Shown here in pieces: positions 37,791 through 50,775 of a DNA stretch of 64,000 nucleotides; the stretch's first letter is position 1; each line of letters opens with the position of its first letter. The DNA is taken from the NCBI GenBank assembly GCA_017590115.1, contig JAGGNK010006448.1:8294099-8358098 (forward strand), in the 5' to 3' direction. This DNA is from Montifringilla adamsi. Taxonomy: Eukaryota > Chordata > Aves > Passeriformes > Passeridae. The notes under the pieces were generated by a model. The model ran no database searches. It was not told where the DNA came from and saw nothing but the letters and a program-made list of their open reading frames with translations. The translations under genes were made by a program, and so were the position numbers.

Positions 37791-38575
37791 GGATCATAGA
37801 ATCATGTAGGTTTGAAAAGACCTCTAAGATCATTGAAGTCAACTGTTAACACAGCACTGTCAAGTCCACCACTAAATCATGTCCCTTTTACACATCTTTT
37901 AAATACCTCCAGGAATGGTGACTTCATTCCCAGGGCAGCCTGTTCCAGTATTGGACAATCCTTTCAGTGAAGAAATTTTTCCTAATATCTAATTAAAACT
38001 TTTAGTGCAGTTTTCCAAACTCAGAATATTCTGTGATTCTGTGACTTAGCTTGAGGCCATTTTTTATTATCTTATAAGAAGAGACAGAACCCCACCTTGC
38101 TACAACCTCCTTTCAGGTAGTTGCAGAGTGATAAAATCTCTCCTCAGCCTCCTTTTCTCCAGACTAAACAGCTCCAGCTTCCTCAGCTGTCCTCACAAGA
38201 TTTGTGCCCAAGTCCCTTCACAGCTCTGTTGCCCTATTCTGGACTTGCTCCAGCACCTCAATGTTTTTCTTGTGCTGAGGGGTCCAGAACTGGACACAGT
38301 ACTCAAAGTGTGGCCTTACTCGTGCTGGGAACAGGGGACAAACACTGCCCTGGTCCTGCTGGCCACGCTACTGCTGTTAGAGGCCAGGATGTCACTGACC
38401 TTCTTGGCCACCTGGGCACTCACTGGCTCATGTTCAGACACTGTCAGCCAGCATGCCCAGGTCCTTTCCACTGGGCAGCTTTCCAGTCACTCTGCCCCTC
38501 ACATGCTGTCACTGAGAGTGCAGGATCCAGCACTTAGCCCTGTTGAACCTCTGGCCACTCTGAGAAGGGATTCAA
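37791..38575 (-). mobile_element. CR1 LINE 3' half, minus strand
   Basis: One of the longest CR1 pieces here. It has the tail complement 'atcatagaatcatgtaggtt', 'cacagcactgtcaagtccac', 'gggcagcctgttccagtatt', 'cctcagcctccttttctcca', 'ggtccagaactggacacagt' and 'gatgtcactgaccttcttgg'. It reaches upstream to about 38,575. The plus-strand frames of 138 and 176 codons at 38121-38658 are antisense readings of this element, not genes. Confidence 0.95.
38011..38044 (+). mobile_element. Possible 34-bp CR1 3' tip nested in opposite CR1
   Basis: 'ttttccaaactcagaatatt' followed by 'ctgtgattctgtga' matches the sense-strand CR1 terminus, yet lies inside a minus-strand CR1. Too short to exclude a local inversion. 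Confidence 0.5.
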
Positions 38576-38970
38576 AGGAATTTAAAAAAAATCATATCAA
38601 ACTAAATCAAATTAAGACTGCAAACAACATCTCACACTGTGCCTTAGATAGTCTTTAATCTAGTGCAGCTCCTTCAGCATTTAATAGCATTTTGTTCAGT
38701 GTTTTATTCCTTGCCATTAATTTGCTCTGAACAGCCTTTGAAAACCAGACATGATTTCACTTGTGCTACAAATTAATGTCACAGAATTTACAATATTCTT
38801 TCTCTTTTTGTGTATGAAATAAGCAAAAGTGATGACTTCCTTACCAAGAACAGACACAAACATACAATAAGATTCCGATATATGAACAAGAATAAAAACA
38901 TATCTTCTTTTTATTTGCTGGCTGTACCTATCTATGTACTGGTTTTGAGGCAAAGAGAAGGCAAGTATAT
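38576..38970. other. Intergenic, no gene seen
   Basis: AT-rich sequence between a CR1 and an LTR; nothing recognisable. The minus-strand 150-codon frame at 38717-39169 crosses into the LTR and has no known domain. Confidence 0.55.
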
Positions 38971-39539
38971 TGAATATGGCTGAGATGGAGTTATTTTTCA
39001 CCAGAGCAGCTCTCCTAGTGTTGTCCTTTGGATTAGTTGCCAGAAAGGTGTTGGCAGCAACACCAATGGCTTCTGCTGAGCAGCACCGGCACAGCATCAG
39101 TGTGGTCTCCCCAGCATTGTGTCCCCCTTCCATAAACAGGGGTGGGCATGTTCTTGGGAATGGACACAATTAGGACAGCTGACCAAAACTGACCAAAGGG
39201 ATATTCTATACCATATGATGATGGCTCAGATGTAAAGGTCAAGAAAAGTAGGAAGTAGCAGGACACTTGTTGTTTAAAGTCTTTGCCTTCCAGCATGACC
39301 AATACAGATGTGGAAGCCCTGCTTCACAGGAAGTGGCGTACATTGATGGCTAATGGGAAGTAGTGAATTTTTTTCCTCTGCTTGTGCATGTTCAACATTT
39401 CATTTTTACTTTTGTAAACTGCCTTATCTCAACCTGTGAGTTGTTTTCCACTGTATTTTCTCTCCCCTATCTAACTGAGAAGGGGGAGTGATAGAACAGC
39501 TTTTTGGGCACCTGGCAACAAGTTCCACCCACCACATCA
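38971..39539 (+). mobile_element. ERV solo LTR, family II, plus strand
   Basis: Blocks in order: 'ggctgagatggagtta', 'ggcttctgctgagcagcacc', 'ggacagctgaccaaaactga', 'ccaaagggatattctatacc', 'atgggaagtagtgaattttt', 'ccttatctcaacctgtgag' and a 3' end near 'ccacccaccacatca'. The copy at 58341 has the same order. The TATA region has decayed. Frames at 38970-39302 are inside it. Confidence 0.82.
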
Positions 39540-41374
39540 AGAAGAGAAGAAAACAAGATTTAAACTATAACCAAATTTCAAACCCTTTTCCAAATTATCA
39601 TAATTTCTTGAAATGGTATGTAAAGCAATTCTGTTAGACAGAATATTTCTATGTTTACATTTAGAGAAGTGAATCTCACAGTCTCATACATACGTATATT
39701 TACAACAAAAATGTTTAATATAGATTTCTTGATGATGCTTCCCTGAATGGCACCATGACTCTATGGTGCACAAAGTGGATTATAAATCCATGATGCCATT
39801 TTAGAAATACCTTTTTGTCAACTTATGTTTGAGAAGAAATGATAGAACCTATCTGAACTAACACAGAGATCTATTTGATGAATTGCTTATACAAATCCAG
39901 TCATCCTAGGTGTTAATAAAAGTGAAGATAGAATTTAGAGGACATCTTGCCTCACACCACAGTAATACAAAATTTCTTACATGAAACAAATGAGAGACCT
40001 TGTTGCTTCTGTATTAATGTTAAGAAAATGTAAGAAAGCTTAGATGTAGCTGTCTAGAGTAAGTCGGACCTCTGGTCCAAGCCTTTAATAGCTACTGTGG
40101 AGTTTGTGGCAGGACTTCTATCATATTACTACGTTATCTATTACCACCAAAGACTGTCCATGGCAAGGAAGGATTTCTGGGAGACACTTGGTCTTAGAAG
40201 ACCGGTTCTTTTTCAGTATTTGCATGTATGAGAGGACAAAACTAAATTACATGAACTGGCTTAATGTTATGTACTTAAAGTCCATGCTTTTAGGCATGGA
40301 TAGCCAATTCCAGACTGAACCAAAGAGTTAGTCAACAGCTAAGAAATGTGAACAGAGACCCACTGCTTCAATTCACTCCTTGACACTTGTATTTATTGGG
40401 ACTTAGAACATAAGATACAAAAAGGCAAAACTTATACTCAAAAGACATGACCTTCTCTCACACCTCTTAAAAGGTGACCTTCCCTCACAAAACAGGATGG
40501 CTCCAGTAATAAAAATAAAATACAAAGCTTAATTAATCTTCTAAAAAGGTAACAGAAATTTTACCAAGAAAAAAACGTACATTAACTCTGCTACTGCAAG
40601 AACTTAGTTAATAGAATTTTCAATTTTTGGAATTCAAAAGAAGAGAAAATTAATAGTTTATTTTTTATTCCTTTTCCTTTCTATCTTTTCTCTTTTTTTT
40701 AAATTCTGGGTAAGATTGGACTAAACACTGACTACTAATTCTAGATTTTCATCGAGGTATTAATTAATATTCCAGGATAAATTAAAAAGAATGCTAAGAA
40801 TCAAACTCATGTACCTTAAGAATTAATTTGGAATAGAAATTAAAGGTCTCAGAATATTAGTAAGTGAGGTACTGGACAGATAAACTCCTCCTTGTGCAGT
40901 TCTGGAAGCAGGAAATGTTTTATCACTAGTCGTCCACTGGCAACAATCACCTCTGCTGTTTTGGCATTGGTAGACACAAAATTCTGTGTCAGTAAAGAAA
41001 ACTAGGGAGTAATTGGGCAGAAAATCACTGGGACTGACCAAATGGTGATGCATATGGTGAAGCTATGAAAAACAAGGATTACTTGTGCTGAGGGAGACGG
41101 ATTGTTTAATTTATTAGATACCATCTGGGACAACAACAAGCAGCAGTTCCCTCCCTCCTATCTCTTCACAGTAAGAAAAGCAGGACATCCAGTTCTCTGG
41201 CATGCTCCCCTGCTTGTAGTTGTAAATACCTCTTCCTTCCTCCCTCTCTTTTAGAACAGAAGCAGAAATTTGACACTATGTGGAACACTGCCCTCATTTC
41301 AAGTAAAAAAATTTGATTGCAGAAACAGTAGTGTGAGAGATTGTAATGATCACTGGCTTGAGACATTTTAGAGG
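39540..41374. other. Intergenic, no gene seen
   Basis: AT-rich DNA. The block at about 40,440-40,490 contains two near copies of 'gaccttctctcac'. Short frames at 40104-40331 (plus) and 40823-41366 (minus) are unrecognised. Confidence 0.5.
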
Positions 41375-41970
41375 TGTGTGTGGGGAAAAGGGCAGGTCAA
41401 TTCTTGCCCTGGTGAGGCAATGCACTGCTCCATATGGCACCTCCCACCCTGGGACTGTATCCAAGCCCTGCGGTGGCCACCAGCCCCTTGCATGCTGGAG
41501 GCAATTCTCCACACCTCACCTCTGAAGGCCCTAAACCAGCTCCTGAGTGGCCAAATGACCAGAAGTCTCACCTTGGGGAAGGGGCCAGGAAATTCAAAGG
41601 GTATTAAGCCAGAGCACGAGATGAGAACATTGTCTTGACTCTACGTCCCTCACATTTTATGTCATCTGGAACACTGTTGAAGGAGGAGTGGTAGATATCT
41701 TTCTACCTTTTCTTCTTCTCTCCTTCTTCTAATTTCTTCCTCTTGAAGTTTGAATAACCTAAAGTTGGATAGGCTGTAATCTGCTAAGTTAGTGCTTTGT
41801 GAAATGCTTTGTGTTGATTGAATGTTGTGCTAAACTTTTTTTTTCCAAAATTCCGATTTACCAGTAAAGTTTTTTGTTGTTTTGATCTCTTGAGGAATAA
41901 TTTGTAGATATCTTCTCCCATGCATCGGGGTCAGTGTGCATAAAAGAATCTTAACCCTTTTAAGAGACTT
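41375..41970 (+). mobile_element. Candidate ERV LTR, plus strand
   Basis: GC-rich first part, then a TATA-like 'gggtattaagccagagcac' at about 41,600, then an AT-rich 3' part with 'cagtaaagttttttgttgtt'. This layout matches an LTR (U3, TATA, R-U5) and resembles an avian LTR type I have seen. The exact ends and any target-site duplication were not resolved. Overlapping frames on both strands at 41294-41638 are shadows. Confidence 0.45.
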
Positions 41971-42168
41971 ATCGAGCAAGATCTGGAGTCTTATAAATAC
42001 CAATCAACTTTAAATCATAAGATATGAGTTCTTCCAGACAAAATGGGTAATACTAGATACAGATGTGCAAATGTGAAGTCCTTTTGAATCTGACTAACAT
42101 TAACAGGTTAAGAAATGTTTAAATTATCCACTCTATCAGCAGTAGCGGTGAGGGAATATTTCAGTAAA

Positions 42169-42790
42169 TGTGGTGAGTTGACCCTGCCTGGATGCCAGGT
42201 GTGAACTGATGCTGGTCTATCATTTCCCTCCTCACCTGGAAAACGGAGAAGAGAATAATTTGTGACTTGTGGGTTGGGATAAGAACAGGGACAGATCAAT
42301 CACTGATTATTGTCACAGGCAAAGCAGACTTGACTTAGAGAAATTGGTTTAATTTAGTACTAATCAAACCAGCATAGAATAATGAAAACTAAATCAAATG
42401 GTTAAAATTTCCTCCACCCTCCCTTCTTCCTGGGCTCAAATTCACTCACATTTTTCTCTACCTCCTTCCCCTAAGGGCCCAGGGAGGTGGGAAATGGGGG
42501 TTTCAGTCAGTTCATCATGTTTTGTCTCTGCCACTCTTTCCTCTTCTTGTTCTTCCCTTTCTCCATTATGGGGGTGATCCCATGGGAGAGATTGCCAGTG
42601 AAATTCTCCAGCATGAGTCCTTCCAATGGGTTGTAGTTCTTAAGCAACTGTGCCAACATGGATCCCTTCCATGGGGTGCATTCCATCAGGAACAGACTGT
42701 GCCAGCATTGGTCCCTTTTGGGCTCACAAGTCCTCCAGTAAACCTGCTCCAATGTGGGCTTTCTATGGAACTCTTGCAAGGCTAAGGTGA
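42169..42790 (-). mobile_element. ERV LTR fragment, family I, minus strand
   Basis: Starts 'tgtggtgagttgaccctgcc', then 'gccaggtgtgaactgatgct', 'gattattgtcacaggcaaag' and 'cagacttgacttagagaaat'. These are followed by internal repeats of about 40 bp with the theme 'ccaacatggatcccttccat'. Similarity fades near 42,790, so the TATA-containing part is missing. The 152-codon minus-strand frame (42507-42965) lies largely within the LTR and has no retroviral domain. Confidence 0.85.
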
Positions 42791-44039
42791 GAATTGCACT
42801 GAGGCAAAGGACAAGAGTGAATATAGTCATTTTTCTCTCACAGCCTTGAAATATTCTCTGCCAGAAATTTGTCTGAGGGGAATGGTACCACTGTTTCTGG
42901 GTGGCTAAAGTCAAACATCTCACAACATTCCAAGCACCAAAACTCAGTGAGGCTTTTGGAGTCATCCTGAGCAGCAGCAGGCTGCAAGCAGATCACCCCT
43001 CTCAGTGGAACAGTTTCAGAGCATGTGTGATTACATTTAAATGCACTATAGAAAGTATAGCATAAATATTGCAGATCTATAATTAAATCACTGTTACAAT
43101 TGCAGTAAATTCTATTGAATAATTTTATAGATCTTAAATTAGTCAATTGATTAAATGCAGATAGCACCTTCTAACATAAACCATTTATCAGGTCTGAGGC
43201 TAAATTCACAAGGGTGTCCACTCTGAAACTTATGACTCAACAGAAGGGTCTTCATTATTTCTTTTCACCCTGGCCATTTTTCATGCTTACCCTTTTAAGT
43301 CCTGGGTTTTGTGTAATTAATTCCAAATTGGTTATATTTTTATTTTGTATGCTTATTTCATTGTAGAGTAATGGACATTTAAAATCAACAATTTATATGC
43401 TTTCCATTAAGACATCCTTATTTTCTGTTCAGAAGAGAGACTTTCTTAAATGCAAATTAAAGGGAAAGTTAAGAAAGCTGTCTCTTCACTATGTGTATTG
43501 AAAAAGCACCTAAAATGCCACTAATTAAAGGCTAATGACCTGTGTAACATAGGCATCCATTTGGTAAATCTTACATATTCAATAAAGCATGTAATATGTT
43601 TGTTAGCATCAATCAAATGGTCTAGACTGGTTGTTCCCAATGTTCTTTTAGTTGAAAGTAATTTAAAAATTAGACAAACTTTGAGTCACTCTCCTGCTTA
43701 AATTAAAGGCGGTTCCTGAGAATTTATGGATCATGTTAAGAAAACCAAAGCTCAGTTGAATTTGAAACTTGCAAGGGATAGTAAAGATATCAATAATATA
43801 TTTTATCATATTTTACATTATTTGTTAATGTTAAAGGACCGAACAAAGGACACATAGGATCACTGCAGAATGGGTTGGATGTAATTAGTGACAGTAGGCA
43901 CAGTAGAGCTTTGGCTCATTCTTCACCAAGGCCTGTGTGATTAGTTGAAGGGTTCAGCAAGAAGGAGAGCAACCAGAAGTGGATGGGGATTGAGTAATGA
44001 TTTACTTGTGACAATTAGACCTGTAAATTCCCAGCATCC
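42791..44039. other. Intergenic; unclassified flank and AT-rich DNA
   Basis: 42,791-43,030 is GC-richer and may be further LTR or unique sequence. 43,440-43,640 is a repeat-free stretch with 'ctaattaaaggctaatgacc' that resembles conserved non-coding sequence in texture. No gene recognised. Confidence 0.45.
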
Positions 44040-44375
44040 AAAGGGATTCATCAAAGAATGCTAAGAGAGCTGTCAGAGTTCCTTGTGAGGCAGATTTCTT
44101 ATCTTTCAAAGGTGTTGGATACTAGGGAAGATTCAGGCACCAGAAATGTTGATAAGTGTTGAAATTCCTGCAACTGACATTCCTAGGAGACAACTGAACA
44201 ACATTAATAACTTTTACAGAACATTTTTCATCGGAAGATCTGAAAGTTCTTTGTATTGGACTAGACAAAGTCCTCAGCTTCTTGGTCTCATGTCAGAGCT
44301 GACCCTGCTTTGAGCAGAAAGTTGGACTCAAGATCTCGTGAGATCCTTTCCCACCAGCACACATCTCTGAGCCTA
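44040..44375 (+). mobile_element. CR1 LINE fragments, plus strand
   Basis: 44040-44150 resembles the CR1 ORF2 stretch 'gaatgctaagagagctgtca', 'gttccttgtgaggcagattt'. 44290-44375 is a CR1 3' portion ('ctgaccctgctttgagcaga', 'gttggactcaagatctcgtg'). The middle is not recognisable, so this is either one internally deleted copy or two pieces. Confidence 0.68.
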
Positions 44376-46689
44376 TGATTTTAAAAAATGCATCGTGGAC
44401 AGTTTTCATTAATTCAGAACTACCTAATTTTTCTTTTTCTTTTCATATTTCTGTGCATATAAATTTCAGGTTTCCATTGAAAATACAGTACTGTTACAGC
44501 TAATTTAGAATAACAACTTTGGTAAGAGTTGATGGAGAAAAAAGTACAACCAAAACAAGATGTTAGGACCAGCATTACAAATCCTTTCTGAAATCCTGAA
44601 CAGCATTAATATGAACATAAGAGTGGTAATTCATACAAAGAAGCAGCAATGTATATTTTGTTGCCCTGTAATTGCTCAGTTCACTTTAATTGAAACAGGC
44701 CCTTTGACTAGTGGATTTTTTCATGACTTGGATTTCTCATCTATGAAGTTGGATAAATTGGGTTCCTTTTTCAAAGTTATTTTAGACTTATTGTAAATAG
44801 TACTTTAGAAGGCTGCACTATTGTATACAGTAATATTTCTCTTCAAAGCATTTGTTTTCCAGAAACACGCATAACCAAGAATGCATATATTTAGCATTCT
44901 TGATTGTGGGAATGACATTATTGGGACATTTATGCATTCTGAAATGCTTTTGCAGAAGATAGAGAATCCTAGTAATGGGGACTACTCTGCTCAAAAGTAA
45001 AAGTAAAATAATAACTTTTTTTTTTTTAGCAGATAGTGAGATAAATGTTGATTTTTCAAGAGGCATGGGGTAAAATTATTATTTGAAAAGAGTTCAGCTT
45101 CATACATGCACACATCAAATATCTAAGCTCCCATTATGATCACTGTGAGCTTAAGTTGACCTATATTATACTTCTGAACCCAGTTAGCTGCAGCAGGAGT
45201 CCGTTCTTTAAACAATATTTCCTAAGGCCATTTTAGATGTCCTAATTTACTCCATCTGGCCTCTTACTCTTCCTCCAGAAGATCACAGGTAAATTGGCTC
45301 CTCTGCTGTGTCTGCCAGCTCCATATGATTGCACTGAATAACCTAAAGTGCCTCAGAAAATAATATTCAAGATCTGAGCTTAGGCAACTGAATCTCCCAT
45401 TTGAACATATCAACTCACTTTATACACAATCTAGTGATTTTAATGGAAATTTGATCTGATTAATGTGCTGGTGACTGAAACAAGAGATGATTTGAATAAC
45501 CTGTGACAGGTAAGCAAGAACAGGGAGTTGACATACTTGAATTCTGGTCAAAGTTCCACTGGACACTGCTGTAGAGCCTCTATTTTGTTTCTTTTTCAGT
45601 CTGAAGGAGATAGTGAGACTTAGCTTCTATTATATAGCATTCTCAGATCTTCAGATAAAAAAATTTAATAGGAATTATTAAAATTATTCAATCCTTCCCT
45701 AGGGATGCCAAGTAATGACAAATTCTTTTTTTACCAAAGTTGTTGTCATCTATAGTCATTAAGAAAATAAAAGTGTAGGCTATCATTATATCCGTTATTT
45801 CAAAGTAATTGTTTCAAAATTTTAGGTTACAGTGCTTATACTCTGACCTTGGTGCCTACAAGTTTACCCAAACCAAGCAGCATTTTCTGTTCTGCAAAAC
45901 ATTGTGACATCATTACCCATCAGGGTTTCTATAAAGCTATCATCAGTCTATTAATTTCTTATCTATACAAGCTCTTATTTTATTTGTTCTATCTCAAGTC
46001 AGAGATATTTGTATTTGGTAGTTTGAAACAGCATGAGAAGTGAAAGAGAAACATCCATTTTGATACTTCAGAATGTAAGTATGCCTCTGAAAACCCATGC
46101 ATGCATTCATGCATAATTTTTTCTTAAAAATCAGAAATATTTTTTCTTTCTAAATGAGCAAACTAAGTATTTGAGATTATTAATTGAAGAAGAAAATATA
46201 CAATCAAATTTTGCTTACAGCAGAGAAGCTGTAAATTTCTATTCATAATCATGTTTCGTGGAAGTGGAAAAGTTATCATCTTGCTATCATTCAATCTGCC
46301 CTTCTATACCTATGTTAGTGATGGTTTGTGTGCTATTCCAAAAAATCTGGTGATGTACTCTAAATGTGCTGAAAAATAAATCAGAAGGAAAGGCCAAATA
46401 ATATTATATGACACTTCACTGCTGTGTTTATTCTGATAATGAGATATGTGTTGAAAGACAGAAAATCTCTTCCTGTTCATGTTTTGCTAATTAAAATAAA
46501 AAATTAAATTAGGGGTTTTAGGTATAAATTCAGACAAGTAAATGTGTTATGAACAATAATGCCCTTACCCTTGTAAAATTCTCTCTTTTTTTCTTACATA
46601 TTCAATTTCTTATATTTTCTGCCCTCTTTCTTTATATACTTATAACGCTTTGGTTCCATATTTAAGTTTAGCTGTTCAGTGTACATTCC
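44376..46689. other. Intergenic, no gene seen
   Basis: AT-rich repeat-poor DNA. Frames at 44560-44796, 45849-46043 (plus) and 44818-45066 (minus) are unrecognised. Confidence 0.55.
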
Positions 46690-46950
46690 AAGGGTTGGTT
46701 TGGGGTTTTTTTCCTTCCCTTGCTTGAAGCCTTTTTAAGGTAAATCCTCTTACTTCAGCATTGCTATGGCAGCTGAAGGCATGACAAGTCTTTAATTACA
46801 GCTGTCTCCATTGTAACTTTTACATATGTTTTTAATTTCTCAGGCATTTCCCTTTTAATGCCATTTAGTTTTTCCATTATTGCTGCTAATTTTATTCATT
46901 TGAGAAGCCATTAAGAAATACTAAGCTAATTAAATGAGATGGATTTCTGT
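46690..46950. promoter_or_regulatory. Candidate conserved non-coding element
   Basis: Repeat-free stretch with a TEAD-type 'acattcca', several homeodomain-type TAATTA cores ('tctttaattacagctgtc', 'aagctaattaaatgagatgg') and E-box cores (CAGCTG). Suggestive of a developmental enhancer by texture only; needs an alignment. Confidence 0.22.
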
Positions 46951-49670
46951 AGTAAAGGAGATTTATTTCTTCTGTGTGAGGGAGGAAGAAAAGAGGAAGA
47001 TTAAAGAAATTAATCTGTGTATTTGTAACATTATTGAAGGAACAGTACTGAATATATATTTATGAAAAATGTTGTTTCTTAGTGATGAGAACAGTGGTCT
47101 AATACTCATATAGAGATTATGATTTGTTTGCTGGACTACCTTGGGCAAGGTACCACACCTTAATATATGTCTTTCTTCAAGTCTGTTAGATCAATGTAGT
47201 TTCAATGGCACAAGAGTTTTAGGTTTTTTTTTAGCTAAATTGTGATAGTTTTTAACAATGAAATTTAATTTTTAGAGAAACTACCAATGCATTTTCTTAG
47301 ATCACAAATTCTGGGAATTTGTTTGGATGCCGATAGGTACATAAATTTACATCTAGATTTGATTACTAAAGGAAATTCAGCTTCCAAAAGCAAAATAAGA
47401 GGTATTTTTTTTCAGTACTGCAGTTTAATAAAATTCATTAATCTAAGATCCCCGTTACATGACAAAGCATTCAACAAAATTATTTTTCTACACCTATTTT
47501 TCAGGTGATGAGTGGTAACAATGTATGTAAGAAATACGGATGCATCCACTACTTTTTTGGAACAATCGAATAATTATAAAATGGAGTGAAAACGTAACTG
47601 AATTGTCATTTTAAACATTAAACTAAAATGATCTAAAATTTAGTGTATTGTTCTTTGACAAAACACCAAAGTAAATTCTACAAGATTTTCACTGGGGTCC
47701 TCTGCAATTGCAAAGATACACATAAATCTATGTCTAAAATAAGTTCTGTGCCACCATAGGGACATAGAAAGTTGCAAATCAGTTTCAAAAACCTGTTCTT
47801 CCATCTCAGGAAACATGTTTTATAAAGTATTTTAGGGGGGAAAAAACCCAACAAATGGAGTACTGATGTTAATAAATGATGTGCAGAAATAAGCACTCTC
47901 TAAAAATACTTAAAACAAATAAGAACTTGTTTATGTTTTGAATAAGGAATGATGGTAGTTGAACACTTTTAACTTCAATAATTTTATCTAGCTTTGTACT
48001 GTCAACTTGACAAGTGTTCACATTAAATATATTATTAGCAGGGTTTTTACAAGCTTTCTCCTTCAAATTAAATGCAATTACCTTGAGATCTCCTCTTTAT
48101 ACACATTGAATTCCCATTAGAACTTCAACAAACATTAGACAAATTTCAAATCAATGCAGAGTCAATTGCTTTCCTTAGAAAACATCAAGAGAGCCAACTT
48201 GTCTGTATATTTAATAGAAGGTCATGCAATTAATTGAAGGGGAAATAGGTAGGTGGAAATAAGAGTATGTAGAATCATCTCCAGAAACAAAGTTCTTAAT
48301 AAATTATTTACTTCTATTAGTTGGGCCATTGCTGACAATACTAGAACAAAATTAAACCATAAAGCTGTCTACTAGTGGTGACAAAAAAACTTAGCAAGCA
48401 CATGCTCATCTGTTTTAATAGTCACTAGTAAGATTTCAAAGTCAAGGAATGAAAAGATTAGGAAAAGGGATTTGCTTCAGAAACCTTAATCTGTTCATAA
48501 TTTTTGTATAAATTTCGATACCACCTTTACTTGCATGAACTTCTCCCATTACACTCATGACAACAATAAAGTTCCATTAAAAAGCAGCCCTTCAATTCTC
48601 TTGTTCTTCCAGTATTAAATGTATTAAATATATAAATGCTGTAGGTTTTATTTACCTTATGTTAATCTAGAGCTGTTCTAAATTCAAAATTACTCTTTCA
48701 CAGGTAATAAAAGATCCTCTTTTACTTTTATTATAACAGTATGGGAATACTCTTTTAATTGGGCCACATATATTGTGATTACATCACTCTGAAAGAGGTA
48801 TTACTACCCTGATTTTATGAAAAGTGACAGCAAAGCCAACTGCATTATCTTAAACTGCCCAATTTTAAAGTGCTATGATGTTTTTTCAGACCATTTTGTG
48901 TGTAGTATTCTTTATATTCCAAGTGCATTTACTCAGCACTTCTACCAAGTGGACTATTGCTTTTTCATTAGTACCCCATAAAACAAAAATTATTAGAAAG
49001 CCACAAAAGATTGTTTGCATTACAAAGATGATATTATGACAGGGAAGTAGTTATGAAATGCCTTAGGTAACCATAAATCATTTAACCCACAATTTAGGTG
49101 CTGAAGTAAAGAACAGAAAATTCTCATCACTCATTGCTAACCCATAAGGCAGACAGGGGATTCATCTGTAAAAGAACCTAGAAAACCTAGATTTCCTTAG
49201 ATCATTGCAGATGGCGTAATTTCCCCACAAAAATTCTGTAGCTTTGGAAGTTTTAGGTGTGGTACACAAATCAAGTTTATGTACCCAATATCACTGTTTA
49301 GAGAAGTGAAGAACATGGTCATTTAAGATTGAGTTATGGGTCGTTTAAATTAACTGGATGTACACAAGTCCATAAGACCACATGTGATGTACTTAGGCAT
49401 GCTGAAATACTTGGATGATTGCTGTCTGTCATTTGTGAAAGTCATGATAATTAGGGAGGGAAAAAAGAGGATATCTATGCTGACTTCAAGAGAGATAAAG
49501 GAAGATTCAGGGATGCGTAGACCAGATAGCCTATCTTCAGACGCTGACAAAATTATAGAGCAAACTCCTCTTTAAAGCTGTTCCAAACACATGAAGAGCA
49601 AGCAGGTATTTTTGGCAACCAGCATGAATTTACCAAGGAAAAGTCATGACTGAACATTCTGATTGTATTC
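46951..49670. other. Intergenic, no gene seen
   Basis: AT-rich DNA. Short frames at 46963-48066 and 49350-49575 have no recognisable family. Confidence 0.55.
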
Positions 49671-50012
49671 TGTTGCGTGTTGACTGGTTTACTCTATAAT
49701 AGTAAAACAGAGGGTGATGTTTATCCTGACTCTAGCAGCGTTTGTCATTCTCTCTGATAATAACCGCATTTCCAGGTCTCTGAGTGTACTAATAAAACCT
49801 AAGGAACCTGATCAGCGTCACCTGGGGCTTCCCACCCACAAACACATTACCCATGAACACAGGACCTCTATTTAAGCACAGCCCTGGCTTGTACTTCACT
49901 GTCTGCAGTATGCTGAAAGAATATTGGTTGCTATCCAATAAACCATAAACCTGGCTGAAACAGAGCTAAAGCTGTGTTATTATGCTTACCTCTTATCCAT
50001 AATAATCTGCCA
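49671..50012 (+). mobile_element. Candidate ERV LTR, plus strand
   Basis: Possible 5' end 'tgttgcgtgttgactggttt'. A TATA-like 'ctatttaagc' lies at about 49867-49876, and AATAAA follows at 49937-49942. The roughly 65-base spacing is typical of an LTR with a short R region. The 3' end and target-site duplication are not resolved. Confidence 0.5.
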
Positions 50013-50239
50013 GATGATCACTGGATTTGTTTTGAACTCTGTGGACAGACTACTGGGTTTGACTTTAGATCAGTCACTTCACTGTAAGCTTGCTTGATGA
50101 TTTAGGCTACAGGCTGGACTTTGTATGCAATATTAACTTTTCTGGCAGTCCTTGAACTGATGATAAAACCCATTCCTGTCACCATTCTGTTCTGTTTGTC
50201 TGTTGCTGGCATTGTGGCCTCTTGGTGAAGTCACTGCCT

Positions 50240-50775
50240 CACACAATGTGTGTGAGGTACTCATGGAAATCAAATTTCAGTATTCACAGTTAATGACAAA
50301 ATATATGAGACTGTGAGAATCTCTGTTCCAGCAGGATTATCTGATCAGAAACCTCATAATTGGAAGGATGAAAAAATGGCTAACTCTAAACATACAGAGA
50401 TATAAATGTGACCAAACTGACATGGAGACAATGACAAGAAACAAACCTTGCTAGTCACACTAATTGATGGACTGTCAAGAAACCACAGGTAAACCAGAGA
50501 GAAATCTCTGTCACACAACTAGGCATGAGGGATTCTGTAGGATTATATAAACCCATGGGAAGGGAGGGTAGGAAAGTGAGAAAGGAGGAACAAAGAGGTG
50601 CTATTGACAGCAAAAGGTATTAAAAACCTCAGGTCATATGTACAACAGTGACAGCCATTATGCCTGCCTGGCTGAACTCTATGCCTGATTGCTGCAGTTT
50701 GTCCTGTCTTATTAAACATCCTCATAAGTGTGTCAAACTGTCCTGTGTCTATGTTTGACTCTGCAAAGATTCAGT
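50240..50775 (+). mobile_element. Candidate ERV LTR, plus strand
   Basis: A TATA box 'ggattatataaaccc' at about 50543-50552 is followed by 'ctggctgaactctatgcctg' and 'ttgctgcagtttgtcctgtc', the same R-U5-like theme seen at 24,850 and 25,095. Ends are not fixed. It lies upstream of ERV leader-like sequence. Confidence 0.48.

Noticed and set aside
38121..38658. Two overlapping plus-strand frames of 138 and 176 codons, the longest in the window
   Set aside because: They lie wholly or mostly antisense across a minus-strand CR1 3' region; no domain and no coding signature.
42507..42965. 152-codon minus-strand frame
   Set aside because: Made of the LTR's own internal repeats; no gag, pol or env features.
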